The notes under the pieces were generated by a model. That model saw only the letters and a program-made list of their open reading frames with translations. It was not told where the DNA came from and made no database searches. Positions 33,365 to 45,856 of a stretch of DNA of 64,000 nt are shown one piece after another. Origin of the DNA: Xenoacremonium recifei (lineage: Eukaryota > Ascomycota > Sordariomycetes > Hypocreales > Nectriaceae); the NCBI GenBank assembly GCA_012184525.1, contig WOFQ01000007.1, forward strand, positions 620,001-684,000. The letters run 5' to 3'. Made by a program: the position numbers and the translations under genes. Position 1 is the stretch's first letter; the number at the start of each line of letters is the position of its first letter.

Positions 33365-34222
33365 TCAGGCATACGGGTCAGGGAACGCGCTCAAAGGCAA
33401 GATCCTCCACGTCGGGGGATTCCAGGTGCCCGTCTGCTCACACAGCGTCGCCATGGCAGTCTGGATCTGGCGCGCCATGCGCACATACACCATAGCCGGG
33501 TCGCAGTACGCCGGGTCGCCGCTGGTCACCTCGGCCGGATCGCGGGGCACGAAGACGATCTCGCGGAGGTTAGGCATGCGCGCCTGGATGCGCCGAAGCA
33601 GCTCGACCGTCAGGCTGCAGGCGCTCATGGAGCGGTAGACGGACGAGTCGATCCAGAACAGGGCGTCGTTGACGGCGATGCGCTCCACGGCGGCCAGCTC
33701 GGCGGGCGCGCAGAGGGACACGAAGGTGCTGAATTGCGCGTCGGCGGCCATGTAGCCGGCGCAGGGCCCGAAGTACAGCACGTCGCGCAGCGGGTTGAAG
33801 AAGACCTGGCCGGGCCCGCGGGCGAAGCCAAAGTGCAGCGCGTACTGCTTGAGGGCCTCGTTGCGCGCCTCATGGCAGACGTGGAGGATGGCGGGGATGC
33901 GTGCGGACGAGGTTGCGCCGGAAGTCCAGGAGAGCGAGGAGCTTGGTTCCAGAGATATCGAGTCGGAGCCGCATCGGATTGGGAGCAGGCGCGTGTTGGG
34001 CAGGCTGAGGTTCCAGATCTTGATGCGCAGCTCACTGGGGAGCTGGGAGAAGAGGTGCTGGAGGCGGTGGTGTTAGTGAGGGCATGTAGATGCGAGGGCG
34101 GGTGATCGGCGGCACTATAAGTGGCCAAACATGCAAAACATGCGGCATGAGGCACTCACAAATCCGTCTGGGCCGCCTGCGCCCGCCGTCATGGGCGGCG
34201 ACGGTTGGCTGCGAGTGGCCAT
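33365..34222 (-). CDS. 2EXR domain-containing protein
   Basis: Two exons (minus strand): 34222-34160 and 34057-33365, 251 aa, with a 102-bp intron (GTGAGT, CTAAC, CTCCAG). After a short P/G-rich start, the second exon opens with HLFSQLPSELRIKIWNLSLP, the hallmark of the fungal 2EXR domain (LPxELRxxIW). ILHVCHEARNEALKQY follows, the second conserved block. 2EXR proteins are very numerous in Pezizomycotina and no molecular function is established. The N-terminal resemblance to F-box-like helices is often noted, but I see no F-box proper. The gene starts a near-5-kb gene desert on its upstream side. Confidence 0.85.
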
Positions 34223-37200
34223 TGGAGTCTGAGGTGGACGATCTGGCGGGGTAGCAGCAAGTAAGAGAGAGGAAGACGTCCTGGAAGACGATGAATGCCT
34301 GATCCGCAGGATATACACGGGAGTATATATAAGTTTCTTCACTCCGGGCGAGACAAGAGACAAGAAGAGGCCGGTCCGGGCAGAACCATGATGGAGGGGG
34401 GGAGGGCAGCCTCGAGACTAAATATACCATGGGCATCATCCATCCATGGGGAGAGCTCCAGGACACGGACGGACAGAGACAGGTCAGGTAGCGGCGGGCA
34501 GCGCCGCGCCTAAGGTAAGGTAGGGCCGTAGGTAGGTTCCATTGTGCCTCGTGGCCGCGTGCCTCTCGAGGGCAAAAAAAGGGCTTCGAGGTGAGCGAGT
34601 GTTCCGTGGACCAGGACCCAAGACCCAAGACCCAAGACCAAACCAAGACTTGCCGGCAACACTACACTGGACTGGACTGGGTCCAAGGCCGTAGACAGGA
34701 TAGGACAGGATAGGATAGGTAGCCATGACCGTCCATGACCATGAATCCATCCATGACCTTGACCCCAGTCCAGGTCCGTCCCCAGTCCCCGGTCCATATC
34801 TGAGTCTGAGTCCCATATCCGAGTCTCCAAGGGTCCCGCACGCCGTCGCCGCCCTTCAGCCACACACGCACGCCCCCTGTCCGTCTTGACCTGCGTCTCT
34901 GCATCCATCCCATCCTTGCTTTCGTTGCGTTGCGTCTCTGCTCGTCTGCTCGCTGGCTGACAGGTTTGCGTTCCGTGTTGTCTTCGTGGCCGTGAGAGGT
35001 ACCTCGCCCCCTTCACTCATCACTCATCATCCTTGTCCGTCCCGAACAGCCATCAAGCATCTCGTAAATTGGCCCCCGGGGTCCAGACTTTTTGCAAACG
35101 CTCATCAGCTCTCGCTAGGTCCACCACCACCAACAGCGCTATCACCACCACCACCATCACCGCTGCTGGCCGCCGCCGCCGCCCGCCCGCCCATCAATCC
35201 TTCACGGGGAAGCAGGATCCCGACTGCTTGGGTCACAGTCACAGGGGGGTCGGCGCGCCGTCTCGCACGCCTCCGAGCCTAATCCGTAGCTCGCAAGCCA
35301 CTGTTAGTCCTGACCACCCCCCCGAAGAGTCTCGGAGCGACCCCCACCACAGAGCCATCCAGACCCGGCAAGGGAGCTAATCTTTTAGAGCTGTCGAGCC
35401 TAGAGCCAGGTCTTTCTGCACGCAAGTCGCAATTCCCCATGGCATTGGGCCGTCTGCTGGTATGCCGTGCATGGAGTGGCCGCCCGCGTCCCAGAGTTGA
35501 CATGACAGCGTCAGTGACAGGACAGTGACAGCTGCTTCTTCGCCTCGTATCCCCCCCACTGGCCTCGGGGAGTGAGGAGGAAGACGAGGGGGCGTGTTTT
35601 CTCCGCATCCTTCTCCCCCTTCAGTCAGTCATGGCTTCGTCCATCCATCATGGCGAGAGCCTCGACCGAATCCCGAGAGACATGCTTTTCTGGTTCTGCG
35701 CTCCGTGGCGTGCATGTGTCGCAGGTAGTTCTGACGCCGGATAATGTCCGATATGATGGATGGATGAGAAAATCTGCTGCATCCCTACAACGGCACCGCG
35801 ACAAGCGGCGGATCCCCCGAGCAGCGTCACCAGAAACCCGTCTTCAGCTCCCACATTGAACAAGGGGGGACCGACCTGGGCCAGGGATTGCGACCCTGTA
35901 ACCGGGATTCGCAGAGGGGAAAAAAGTCTGCCGTGCCCTGTCAACCAGACAATCATCAATCGTGGTTCAGAAACAATGGCTGGCGCAAGGAGTTCTGAAT
36001 CCCAGACCCTCGCTCGGCAACTGCATGGCGTTCGATGGCGTCCTCCTCTGATCCGGCCCTCTGGGTGCGCGCTCCGGCATCGACTGAAGCCGTAGCCGGG
36101 ATGCGCTCAGCGTCACATCGTGCTCTCGTTTTCGCATCGGAATTTCCGCCGCTGCTGCGTTTTCCTTTTTTTCCCTTCAGAGCTGACGGTCATGGTGTCT
36201 CTCAGGTGGACGAGGTATCTGCTTGGCACGATCTTCATCTCCAGAGTCCATCCGCAAGATCGACGATGGACGATGGGCGCTGAAGGCACGAATTGGCCCG
36301 AGTCGTCGCCGTCCCCAATGCCCTGACGCCTTTCACCGTGAATAGTCAGTCATTCAGGAGTGGAACGTCCCAGAATCACGATCCACATGCCTTGCGCTCG
36401 TCATTGAGACAGCCAGACAATCATCCAGCTGTCGAGTCGAGGCTGAGGCCAGCTCTGCGCAGCCATTCCGGATCTAGACCCGCCTTTGCGGGCGGATAGC
36501 TCTCTGGCACAGCTCCGGGCCTCCCTCCGTAGCAGAAACCTTATCAATCCTCAGTTGTTGTCACGAAGCGGTCCAGGCTTGGAGCGAGCTGCTGTTCTTG
36601 GGACAAGACAGGAGATGGTGAACCATTCATCGTGATCTCCACCCCTCGAAATGTGAGCTGTAACTCCCATGCATGTCTCCCGTCTGCAGGACACCATCCA
36701 TTGCATCGGCACCCCCTGTCTGACGGTGTGAAAGAACTGCTCACCTGCCACCGGAAGCCCCTTGACAGAGAGCCAACATCAATCCACCTCCGCGGGCTTG
36801 GAGGACATACGTTAGTCGGGTGTTACAAGCAAGGTTCAGCTCGCAGCAGACAGGTTGGCCATGCTGCCTTGGGCACAGTTGGGCTGCGAAGCTGACAGGC
36901 CTGTCTCGAGGCATGTAACCCCCCCCCCCCCTTGGTCTGGCCTGGCCTGGCCGAGGTGGGGGTGAAGTTGAAGGCGGCATCAACAAGCGCAGTCAACGCC
37001 AAGTGCAACGGTCCGGGGTAAAGTTTGGTTTGGCCTGGTGATCTGCGCCTGTTGCTCCTGACTCTGGAAGCTGCCAATTCATCCCTTGGGTTTGCTCTTT
37101 TGGAAGTTTTTGGGAAATTCTGGTATCTCCTCGGCACATGTTCCAGATCTCTCTATCCAGGACCCGTCGATACGAGTCGCGGAGTCGTCGGCCCGTGAGA

Positions 37201-39084
37201 CAGGGTTTGGACGAGGAAATGGCACTTGCGAGGGCAGCAGCACGCCGAGCTGAAAGCGAGGATCATGTCGCTCTCCCAGGTTGATGGACATTCTCCCCCG
37301 ATGCTACATTACCATTGGACCTAAGGCGACCGGACTTCGATCATTGGCGGCGTGGGATATAGCCTTGCGAGGTCGTAAATTGGATATTGTCACCAGTCTC
37401 GTCGCGCGGAGAGCGCTGCTGGAGGCCGGCCCCGACGCCCTGGCCCGGTGCCCGCCAGCGCCGGACTCGAGGCCACGCCGGAGGTCGGCGGGCGAGCAGT
37501 AGCGCGAGGCTTGCTTGCTGTGGCTTGGCTTCGAAGCGAACCCTGGCAAGGCCCCCCAGGAAAAGCTACTGTCGATCAGCCGTGGCGCGTGCGGCGGCGG
37601 CGGTCCCAGCCCAGTCAGTGACAGTCTCGAATCGCAGCGCTCGAGCCAGAGCCTGGTTGAACTTGGCACATGCCAGTGAACGTGCTGCTTGCGAGCTGAC
37701 AATCGCCTAACTGTTGCGCGGCCGCATTCTTACCACTCTGGCGTGGTCTCGGACTCGGCGTAGGGCGACCAAACGACGTCGAGTACGGTACGGAACATCC
37801 AGAGCCGATTCGCTGGGGTTTCGAATCTTGTGATGTCTCTGCTGTTCCGTGGTCAGGACGCTCTGCTGTGCCTCAAAGTGCATTCCGCATGTACTCCCTG
37901 CTCTTGTGCGATAACTCTCTTTTCTTTTTCGAATCTCAACCCAATGGATCACCAAGGAAGGGCGTTGTTTCACGGCCGTCGTCTTGCTGGCCGTGCATCA
38001 TCCTTCGACTTCGAGTGCTCACCCTGGCAGTAGGATCAAATAGCAAAAAGCACATCTAGCAGCACTCATCTCGGATACTCGCTGGCCGAACAGTTGGGAA
38101 TGGGTGCCCTGTCCTGCACCTGCGCGGCGGAAGAGCTGGCGGCGATTAAACGATTACTGATATGCCTAGGATGCAAAGTACCGTCCGAAATCTTTCGGCC
38201 CCATAACTAATTTAGCGCATCGGGGCTTTCCGTGGGCGCGGTCCAGGACTAACCCTGCTGCAGGGGCAATGTGTGCGGACTGGCACGTGCCGAGTCAGGT
38301 GCCTGAACCTTGTGCTCACGGACCGGCAGCACCATTCCTCCGTGACCCGTGACCGCTGCCCTGGCCATGACCATCCTCCGCTGGCCCAGACAAACACGCC
38401 TGCGCAACACCGTGATGGGAGCCCGTTGACGGGCCAATTCGATGACCGCCCGTTCATGGCCACTCAGCGTAACCGCCCGTGTCGCCAATCCTGTAACTCG
38501 ATTGGGTTGCGATCGCCCTTCACGGAAGCCCGACTGCGCGTGATTGGGCGCTCCGTCTGTAAGCGCCCAGGGCGACCATCCATCTGGCCCGCGCTTAGCG
38601 ACACTCGACCAATCCGCGTACAAGACGCTCCTCTCATCTCACGGCGTAATGCAGTTCAACTATCTCATCTATCGGGACTTCACATTCTTCACGTCTCATC
38701 GCGTCTCTCGTGCATGGGCGCTTCGCTTCGCTTCGCCGTGATGCCGTGCGCTGCGAGCTCCCATTGGCCTGGGCCATCATGGTTATCATGAAGTAAGTTG
38801 CCAAGCGGCAATGGATGTTACCCCAGATTCGTATATCTGCTTCAGCGTCTCCCATGATTAAACGGTTTGTGGTAAAAGTCGCGGACAACTCTGGGTTTCC
38901 TTTTTCTCTTACCTTTGACAGGTCATCGGTTTCCTTTTCTTCTCCTTTTCCTTCTTCTGCCGTCTCGTGTAATTGTGACCTGCCTTCCTTTGGTCCTTGA
39001 CAGAGAACATCTCGATACACTCCCTCGTTACTCTCCAACTCCGTCTCTCCTCTCCAAAACACGTTTCTCATACCTCGCCGAAAC
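34223..39084. other. 4.9-kb gene desert
   Basis: No convincing gene on either strand. Noted inside it: ACCCAAG-type short tandem repeats at about 34615-34645, GGATAGGACA repeats at about 34695-34720, CACCAC-type triplets near 35120-35165, a run of 13 C at 36919-36931, and a pyrimidine-rich leader just before the 4-TM gene (about 38895-39070). It may hold long promoters or non-coding transcripts. Confidence 0.5.
36919..36931 (+). repeat. C13 homopolymer
   Basis: Thirteen consecutive C residues in an intergenic region; likely length-variable. Confidence 0.8.
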
Positions 39085-39829
39085 ATGTCTACTACAACCA
39101 AGACCGAGATTCCCTCGTCCAACTTCGAGGATGATTCTCAGGACCTTCGTCTGGACTCCAAAGTCCGCGTGTTCCACATGGCCGAGAGCGCTCGAGTGGC
39201 CTTGACTGTTCTCGCCCTTGCAGCTGGAATTGCCATTCTGGGTGTCTCGGCTGACTCCATTGCCGTCTACAATGCGACACATGTCCCTGGTGACTACCTG
39301 CTCCCGCTCTGGCCCGCCAACTTCAACATACGCCCAACCGTGGCTCTTGTTGTTGGCAGCGCCCTCGTCGTTGCGGTCAACCTCGCCTCCCTTGTGACCA
39401 GCAAGACACAATCTGTAAGACCGTTACCCTGCCCGCCTCCGCGAACGTTGCATCTATGGCCTGCGACTAACCGCTGCAAAGCTCCGAAAACGTGCTGGAG
39501 TCCACAAGCCCGTGTCCTTCACCGCTCCCGTGGTGGGTTTTATCGTCTCCATCGTCGCTATGGCCTTCTTCTACGTCGTCAACGCCTCCACCACGACCGA
39601 CTCCTTGCAGAGCTGGACCTGCCGCTGGAAGCACCTGTCAATGACGACAAAGCCGCACTTTGGCACCCTCTGTACGCAGAGTGAGGCCGGCGTGGCCCTT
39701 GCCGTGCTCCTAGTCCCACTCGAGGCCATCATCCTGGGGGTGGCGGCGTACCAGGCCGTGCTGGAGAGACAGCTGGCCAGAGCCACTCATGGACTCGAGC
39801 GCAAGGCGGGAAGTCCGGCCTTGTCTTAG
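39085..39829 (+). CDS. Predicted four-transmembrane protein
   Basis: Two exons: 39085-39414 and 39482-39829, 67-bp intron, 225 aa. Four hydrophobic helices are clear: about 38-56 (VALTVLALAAGIAILGV), 84-106 (PTVALVVGSALVVAVNL), 121-140 (PVVGFIVSIVAMAFFYV) and 181-204 (VALAVLLVPLEAIILGV). A charged N-terminus and an N-glycosylation sequon (NAT) lie in the first loop, and two cysteines (TCRW, LCTQ) in the second large loop. The layout resembles fungal MARVEL-like or tetraspan membrane proteins, but no diagnostic motif is present, so I do not assign a family. It sits alone between two long intergenic regions. Confidence 0.8.
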
Positions 39830-41730
39830 AGGGCAGGGGAAGGAGGGGGATCCAGACGCTCGGTGCCAGACCTATGCAGACGGTACCGACGGTGCGAGCG
39901 TTGACCGGGTTCTGCCACGAGGTTTTGGACGGGGCCGCGGCGGGGATTCGCACCGGCGCGTGGGTAGGAATCCCGCGTGGTGGGGTGGATGGATGCTGCT
40001 GAGATGTTTGATATCGGAAGAGAGCTCCGAACGGGAATGGTGGTGGTCGAGACTCTGGCACTCTGGACCACGTTCTTTGATTCTGAATGTTTGGGACCGA
40101 CTGTAATGTGCGTTTCTGCAGGCTACGGGCGGAGGGCGTAGGCGTTTTATGACCTGTCACTTGTTTATTGAATGAAAAGTCATTCGAAATCTGCGAGTCC
40201 CATCATCGTGGCCTAAGTGAGACACCGTCGACCGAGCCCCGAGAGGATGTCTCAACCCATGACTCGGCCTTCCCTAGTGCTGGCTCCAGACTCTTGACGG
40301 CCGTTATCTCCGGCATTCTGGTAAGCCCCTGGGTCAGCCAGGCGACTAGAGGGTGTCGTGCATTGCGCTATTTGCTGCGTCTTTCCAGAACGTTTTGCGG
40401 GCTTCTGCTTGAGGCCGTATAGGGTAGGTGAGCCGGGGTGAAGGAGTGGCGAATTAATACCTCCCCATGGAACATGCAGTTGGTAATTAGCTGCAGCGGC
40501 ATTCGATAGCTCGACCGCCTGAAATTGCGCGTGCCCCCGGCATGCTGGGGATTTGGCCCTACGAGGCACGCGGTCGGAGGCTTTGCAACGGTAGCGAAGG
40601 AATAGAGGATGGAGTCTAGACCTGGACTCTTCAGTAGCAGCGGGGGCATGGAGATGGGCTGCGTCTGTATTTGTCACGCTCGGACGCAGAATCACAGGCA
40701 GCTCCTATTGTGGCCAGGTGATTGGGCTGCGGCGAGGCCACTAGGTGGTCGTAGGAAGGTCTATCGAGACGCGACGTTCGAGCATGACGACTTAGTGATG
40801 GTTTAGAGTACCAGGTAACCGGGTTGATGAATGCGACTGGTCGATCATACCGTGCCATCTACCTGAGATATTGCCACTCCTACACGTGGAGGCAACCCTG
40901 CTTTAACCAGGGCGCCATGCAGAGAGGCTGACGGCCGCTTCCGACGGGTTCGTTTAAGGCCCCGGCAAGGGCAGCATTTGGGGTTCGCCAGCGGCGGGAG
41001 AACGGTTATTTGTGGGGGTTGCGAGAAGCGATGTTTGTTGTTGACTTGCCTTGCTTGGCTCGACTCAAGGGAGAATGTGTCCGTATGACTGCGGCAGTGG
41101 TGAGTGTTGATACATCATATCGACATGGGCGTCACCTGATGAAGTGGTCTGATACTATCGACAACCGTCCCATCATCTCCCTGCTGATTACTGATATTGT
41201 GCTCAGTCCTTGTCTGGTCCATGACGGTGGCCATTGTTCGAGACTGAGGAGAGAGAGACTGGCAGCATTTCCCATCGGCCATTGTCTGAGCCCATTGCAC
41301 CTTGCCCTTGGTGCTGGAGAGGGGACGAACACTGTCCCTTCCTCAACGCCAGGGAGACAAACAAAATATCTCATCTGAGGAAGGACCTCGTGTAGGACAT
41401 GTAAAAGTCAGGTAGCAACCGTAACTGACCCCTAGAGATGCTGGTTGGTGCCTTCCTAAGAGTCTATCGTAGAAACTCTGCAATGGTAGAATCAAGATCT
41501 TTCCCGTCGGCCGCAGCTGGATTCTCTTCTTGCACCTGACATATCCATCTTCCCACAGCATTTCGTTGGCTTCACGATTGTGCATCTCTCATTCCAGCTC
41601 GAAATCCCCATCACTCTTGAACATCATTCAGTCTCTTTCTTGGTAGATAAGCCAGTCAGTTTTTGCCATCAACCTCGTCCCTCGTTAGCCTAGCCACCCA
41701 TCTCGCACATTTGACCTGCTCAATCAAAAC
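39830..41730. other. 1.9-kb intergenic region
   Basis: No conserved motif or RNA gene recognised. Open frames are short and of random composition on both strands. Confidence 0.5.
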
Positions 41731-42342
41731 ATGTCTGGACCCTTGATCCCCCCTATCCGCACAAGGATACCTATCCTCCCTGAAACTGGGCTCAGCGAGC
41801 AAAAAGAGGAAATCGAGGAGGAAGGTTTCATTTGGGTTGAACTCAAGGCAACTTTCCCCGGCCGGAGGAGCCCAATTGATGTCAGTCTCGAAATTCTCGA
41901 AATTCTCCAAACCCCGAGATAATAGTTTCTGACCAACAAGAAACTGTAGGAAAGGTTCATATATCATTTTGGAGGCTTCCTCAACAGGATCTATGACCGT
42001 CAACATGAGTCTATCGTGGTTCAGGCTTCGACATGCCTCATGAGCTTTGGTACGGTGAAGTCCGCTTATACCGTGGTGATCAAAGGAAACGACGAAGTGA
42101 TTGAGAGTACGCGAAGGGCGCGTCTTAGATCAATCGAGAACTTTCTCATGAGGACGCTTTTAATTCCCTCCAAAGACGGGCTGATTGAGCTTCGCAGACT
42201 CTCCCCTGACGGCGTGGCATGGGCTGGCCAGATGATCGGAACGGTGGATCAATCGGTGGACCAACCAGTGAACCAACCGGCGAACCAACTGGTCAATCAA
42301 ACGGTGGACGAGGATTATGACATGATGATGGATGCGGTATAA
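41731..42342 (+). CDS. Hypothetical protein with a VDQ/VNQ tetrapeptide repeat
   Basis: Tentative two-exon model: 41731-41880 and 41950-42342, 69-bp intron (GTCAGT donor, CTGAC branch, GTAG acceptor), 180 aa. Both exons stay in frame without stops. The first exon is acidic (EQKEEIEEEGF); the second begins ERFIYHFGGFLNRIYDR. Near the C-terminus six tetrapeptides (TVDQ, SVDQ, PVNQ, PANQ, LVNQ, TVDE) come from six 12-bp repeats at 42241-42312. No known family. An open frame of 116 codons runs antisense over part of it (42006-41656), and I could not decide strongly between them; the splice signals and continuity favour the plus strand. Confidence 0.45.
42241..42312 (+). repeat. Six degenerate 12-bp tandem repeats (coding)
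   Basis: Unit approximates nCGGTGGACCAA. The repeats encode V-D/N-Q tetrapeptides in the hypothetical protein. Confidence 0.75.
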
Positions 42343-42434
42343 TACTGTCGTCCCATAACAGCGGAGTGTTGGGACTGTTTATAGTCTTTCATAGCATTAG
42401 TCTGGGCAATAGCGAGAGCATCCAAATCCATTTA

Positions 42435-42540
42435 CCTTAACTAGATCCCTTGTCTGGATCCTTCTCTAGATCCCTTTCCCTATCCATTATCTAGAACCTT
42501 ATTTATATCACTTATATAGATCTCTATTCCTTGTTTAAAA
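42435..42540. repeat. Degenerate CTAGATCC-type repeats
   Basis: Words such as CTAGATCCCTT, CTGGATCCTT, CTAGATCCCTTT, CTAGAACCTT and TAGATCTCTATT recur every 15-30 bp in an AT-rich stretch. Confidence 0.45.
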
Positions 42541-43228
42541 CGTACCTTGACCTTGGACTAGAAAAGCAAAGGATCCCGTGCGAATAGTACGACTCCAAGT
42601 TATTTGAGTCATTCAACCAAAGCTGGGAATGCCGTGCGCAATGGTCGAACACGGGCTTTGTTTTACTCTTCATTACAGGACTTTTACTTACAGAATGACA
42701 ATATTTTCGGTTATTTTTAAGTACGGGAGCATCTCAAGTTTCAATTAAGAGATGGTGGATGGGAGGGCCCCGTGACTTAGCGGTTAGCTCGATAAGTACC
42801 TCACCAGGCCCGCACCATACAGACTCTAGGCCAGAACGGAGATAAGCTACATGGAGGCCTAGCGGGGCGGACCCAGGCGCTGGAACCTGGACGTTCTGGG
42901 ACTACTGAGACGTATGAGCGAGGATCCCAGCATCAAGCATCAACCACCTTCATCCCATCCAATCGGCCAGCTCGACGACGCCTCAGCCGACGCAGCAGCC
43001 CGCAACATCACAGTCACTCGCCAGTGCATCACATCACATTGCCAGCAGGACGCTGCTCATTCATTCATTGCTGATTCGCCCGTGGATGCGCCCGTGGATG
43101 CGCCCGCGTCGCCCAGCACCACCATCGCAATCTCCAGCGCCGACGAATGCTGCAGCTGGAGCTCGGTGCAGCCTCAGTCCCGTCCCGTTGCGCAGTCGTG
43201 TAGCTGAAGGAGCTTTCCGTGCGAGAGC

Positions 43229-43245
43229 GAGAGAGAGAGAGAGAG
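43229..43245 (+). repeat. GA dinucleotide microsatellite
   Basis: About eight consecutive GA units. Confidence 0.8.
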
Positions 43246-44173
43246 CCGCGCTTTGGGGGCCACGGAGAGTTGAGCTGCTGTCACATTGCCAGCGATCCCG
43301 TGACGCAGCCTGGACGTGCGCCAGGCACCATCACATACCGACATGGAGGTAAGACGGACCGTCTATTTTTGTATGCCTTTGCTTCCCCTTGTGATGACCA
43401 TCTCGTCACCTCCCTGCTGTCCTCTTCTCTTCTCTAGCCAGTAGCTTGCGCGCTCGAGTGGGCGGTGCGGCGGCGGCTGGTGTCACGGCTCGTAAAACTG
43501 GCAGCGCAACCAGGAGACGGCCGTGAGGATGATGGTGATGATGACGATGACGAGTTGCAGCGCTCCGACCAGCCTCGCGTGTGCGCCGTTACGTTACTCC
43601 CGTGCCTGGGATCTGCGAGCGAGCAGGACTGTGGCGGGTTGGCTCTCACCATCCAGCAGGGCCTTTTGACGTCTGCGCTTTGCTTTTGCCCTCAGCTGGG
43701 CCAGTAGGGGATCGGCCGGGCTGTGCCGTCAGTCGGTGTCACCACGGGCCGACCAGTCAGCGCGGGCGAGGACGGCATATCAGTTCTATCCGATCTGATG
43801 ACGGAGAGGCGGCTTGGAGTTCAGGCGCTCCCGTTGGATTGGATGCGGCTTGCCGACGAGCGTGACGGTTTCCCAGCGAGCCTGAGCCTGGCCGACGACG
43901 GGACGACAAGTGCTGTCGCGCTGCGCGTGAGCTGAGGCGAGCTGACGAGAATGGCCGTGGCCGTCTGTCTGTCTTTGTCCATGGCCAACGTCGGACCAGC
44001 ACAGTGACGCAGATTTCTTCTAGGACACGACACAGCACAGCAAGCCGCGGGAGGTCGTGCTCTCTTTCAAGTGAGATGATGAGAAGTCGCGAGGCGCATT
44101 ACATCGCGAGCCAGTTACCCGCCTCCCAAACACCATATTCTGTCCTGCTTGCCCCCAAGCCATTCATAGCACC

Positions 44174-45489
44174 ATGTCCTTGAGCCCACCTGTCCGAGAC
44201 CTCGCGCCGCCAGCGCCGGACGAGGGAGACGACTTCGCAACCACCATTCCTTCTGGAAGCTTGAGTCCAGCAACGCTAAATCTCCAACGTGTCTACGAAC
44301 AGAACCAACGAAAAGCATCCAAGAAGGATGCGCCCAAGCCCAACGATCAAGTTGCCGCCGGCGGCGCGTCCGTCAAAGGCAAGCCCAGATTATTGCTGAT
44401 GGGCCAAAGACGGTAAGCTTTTGTTCTTCGTGGATAGAAATCATTTGCTGACGGCGCCGTAGAAGTGGTAAATCGTCCATCTCAAGCGTCGTCTTTCACA
44501 AGCTGCCGCCGAATGAGACTCTCTTTCTTGAGTCGACAGCGAGAATACAAAAGGACTCCATGGCGTAAGTCGCATTCACCCCACCCAATGCATGCCATCT
44601 TTCAATCTCAAACCTAACTTACCCTTATAGCTCTTTCATGGACTTTCAAGTATGGGACTTTCCTGGTCAGATCGACATCTTTGAGAACCCTGGTTTCGAC
44701 ATGGAGGCCATCTTTGGAGAGATAGGAGCTCTCATTTGGGTCATCGATGCGCAGGACGACTACCTTGAGGCTGTGATGCGCCTCAACACAACCATCCTCT
44801 CGCTGCAACGGACGTACCCCAACATCAACATTGAGGTCTTCATCCACAAAGTCGACGGCCTCTCAGACGACTACAAGCTTGACATCCAGCGTGACATCAC
44901 GATCCGCATCCAAGACGAGCTCTCAGACCACGGCTTCGAGAACGCCCCCGTGACCTTCCACCTCACATCCATCTACAACCACTCTATCTTCGAGGCCTTC
45001 AGCAAGGTCATCCAGAAGCTTATCCCGCGTCTCGGCACCCTCGAATCTATGCTCACCAACCTCTGTCGCACGTGCCGCTTCGAAAAGGCCTACCTCTTCG
45101 ACGTGCTCTCCAAGATCTACATCGCAACCGACAGCGCCACCGCCGACATGGCCTCCTACGAGATCTGCTCCGACTACATCGACGTCATCATCGACATCAC
45201 CGAGGTCTACGGTACCTGGCAGCGCAGCGAGGACGGCAGTCGTCGTCTCGAGGGCGAGCCGTGGAACGCGCGCCTCGATGACCAGGTCGGGTGTCCGACC
45301 GCTGAGAGCTGTCTCGTGCTGCACGATAGCAACAAGCCCATCATGCTGCGCGAGGTGGACCGGTATTTGGCGCTCGTAGCTATCATGAAGGAGGACTCGT
45401 ACGATCGCATGCCGTTGGTGAATATGAATGTGGAGGCGGTCGTGGAGGGATTGACGGAGTTTTTCAATATCACGAAGCCGAGGCAGTAA
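44174..45489 (+). CDS. gtr2: Rag-type GTPase Gtr2 (RagC/D orthologue)
   Basis: Three exons: 44174-44412, 44463-44564, 44631-45489 (399 aa), introns 50 and 66 bp. After an unstructured ~70-residue N-terminus comes the P-loop LLLMGQRRSGKSS, whose codons are split by the first intron. Then VWDFPGQ (G3) and HKVDGLSDD (G4, the Rag-specific HKxD). The C-terminal roadblock-like half follows (FDVLSKIYIATDS, MNVEAVVEGLTEFF). The GQRRSGKSS loop and DFPGQ identify RagC/Gtr2 rather than RagA/Gtr1. Gtr1-Gtr2 heterodimers sit on the vacuole and recruit TORC1 in response to amino acids. It converges with APC4 (367 bp between stops). Confidence 0.95.
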
Positions 45490-45856
45490 GAGAAGGATGA
45501 GGTTACGATAGAGTCCGCTGTTGGTTTTATGTATGTGTCTTATGTATAATAAACTTATTGAGCGATGGGATTGGTCGAAAGACATTATTTCACCCGATCG
45601 ATACCTGTGAGTGAACAACGTGATATGCTGGCGCTGCCTTAGGCACTTCAATGAGTGATATGAAGTAGATCATTCGACGCGTAGTCAACTCGAATGAGAG
45701 TCGTCTTGTTTCAATTGGAGATTGAAACGTTGAAATACACGGAATAGATGAGTGAGAGAGCAACAGAAAGTGGCTCATGATAATTTTAGATTCGTTCAAG
45801 CTTCGTATTCTCTGACATAATTTTAAATACCATTCACAAACACCGCCGTGGTCCCC
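45490..45856. other. Convergent 3' region between Gtr2 and Apc4 genes
   Basis: About 370 bp of AT-rich sequence holding both 3' UTRs. A poly(A)-like AATAAA word lies near 45547. No gene seen. Confidence 0.5.

Larger units (their letters stand above)
42343..44173. other. 1.8-kb intergenic region with degenerate repeats
   Basis: The left part (about 42435-42540) is AT-rich with irregular repeats of CTAGATCCCTT-like words. A GA dinucleotide run lies at 43229-43245. No gene or transposon ends were found. The right end should contain the Gtr2 promoter. Confidence 0.5.

Noticed and set aside
33221..34105. A 294-codon plus-strand frame over the 2EXR gene
   Set aside because: The opposite strand encodes a clear 2EXR domain with consistent splice sites; the plus frame has shadow composition.
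42767..42905. tRNA-like words (ACTTAGCGGTTAGCTCG) suggesting an extra tRNA or SINE head
   Set aside because: There is an A-box-like word but no B box, no acceptor pairing and no poly-T or poly-A tail.
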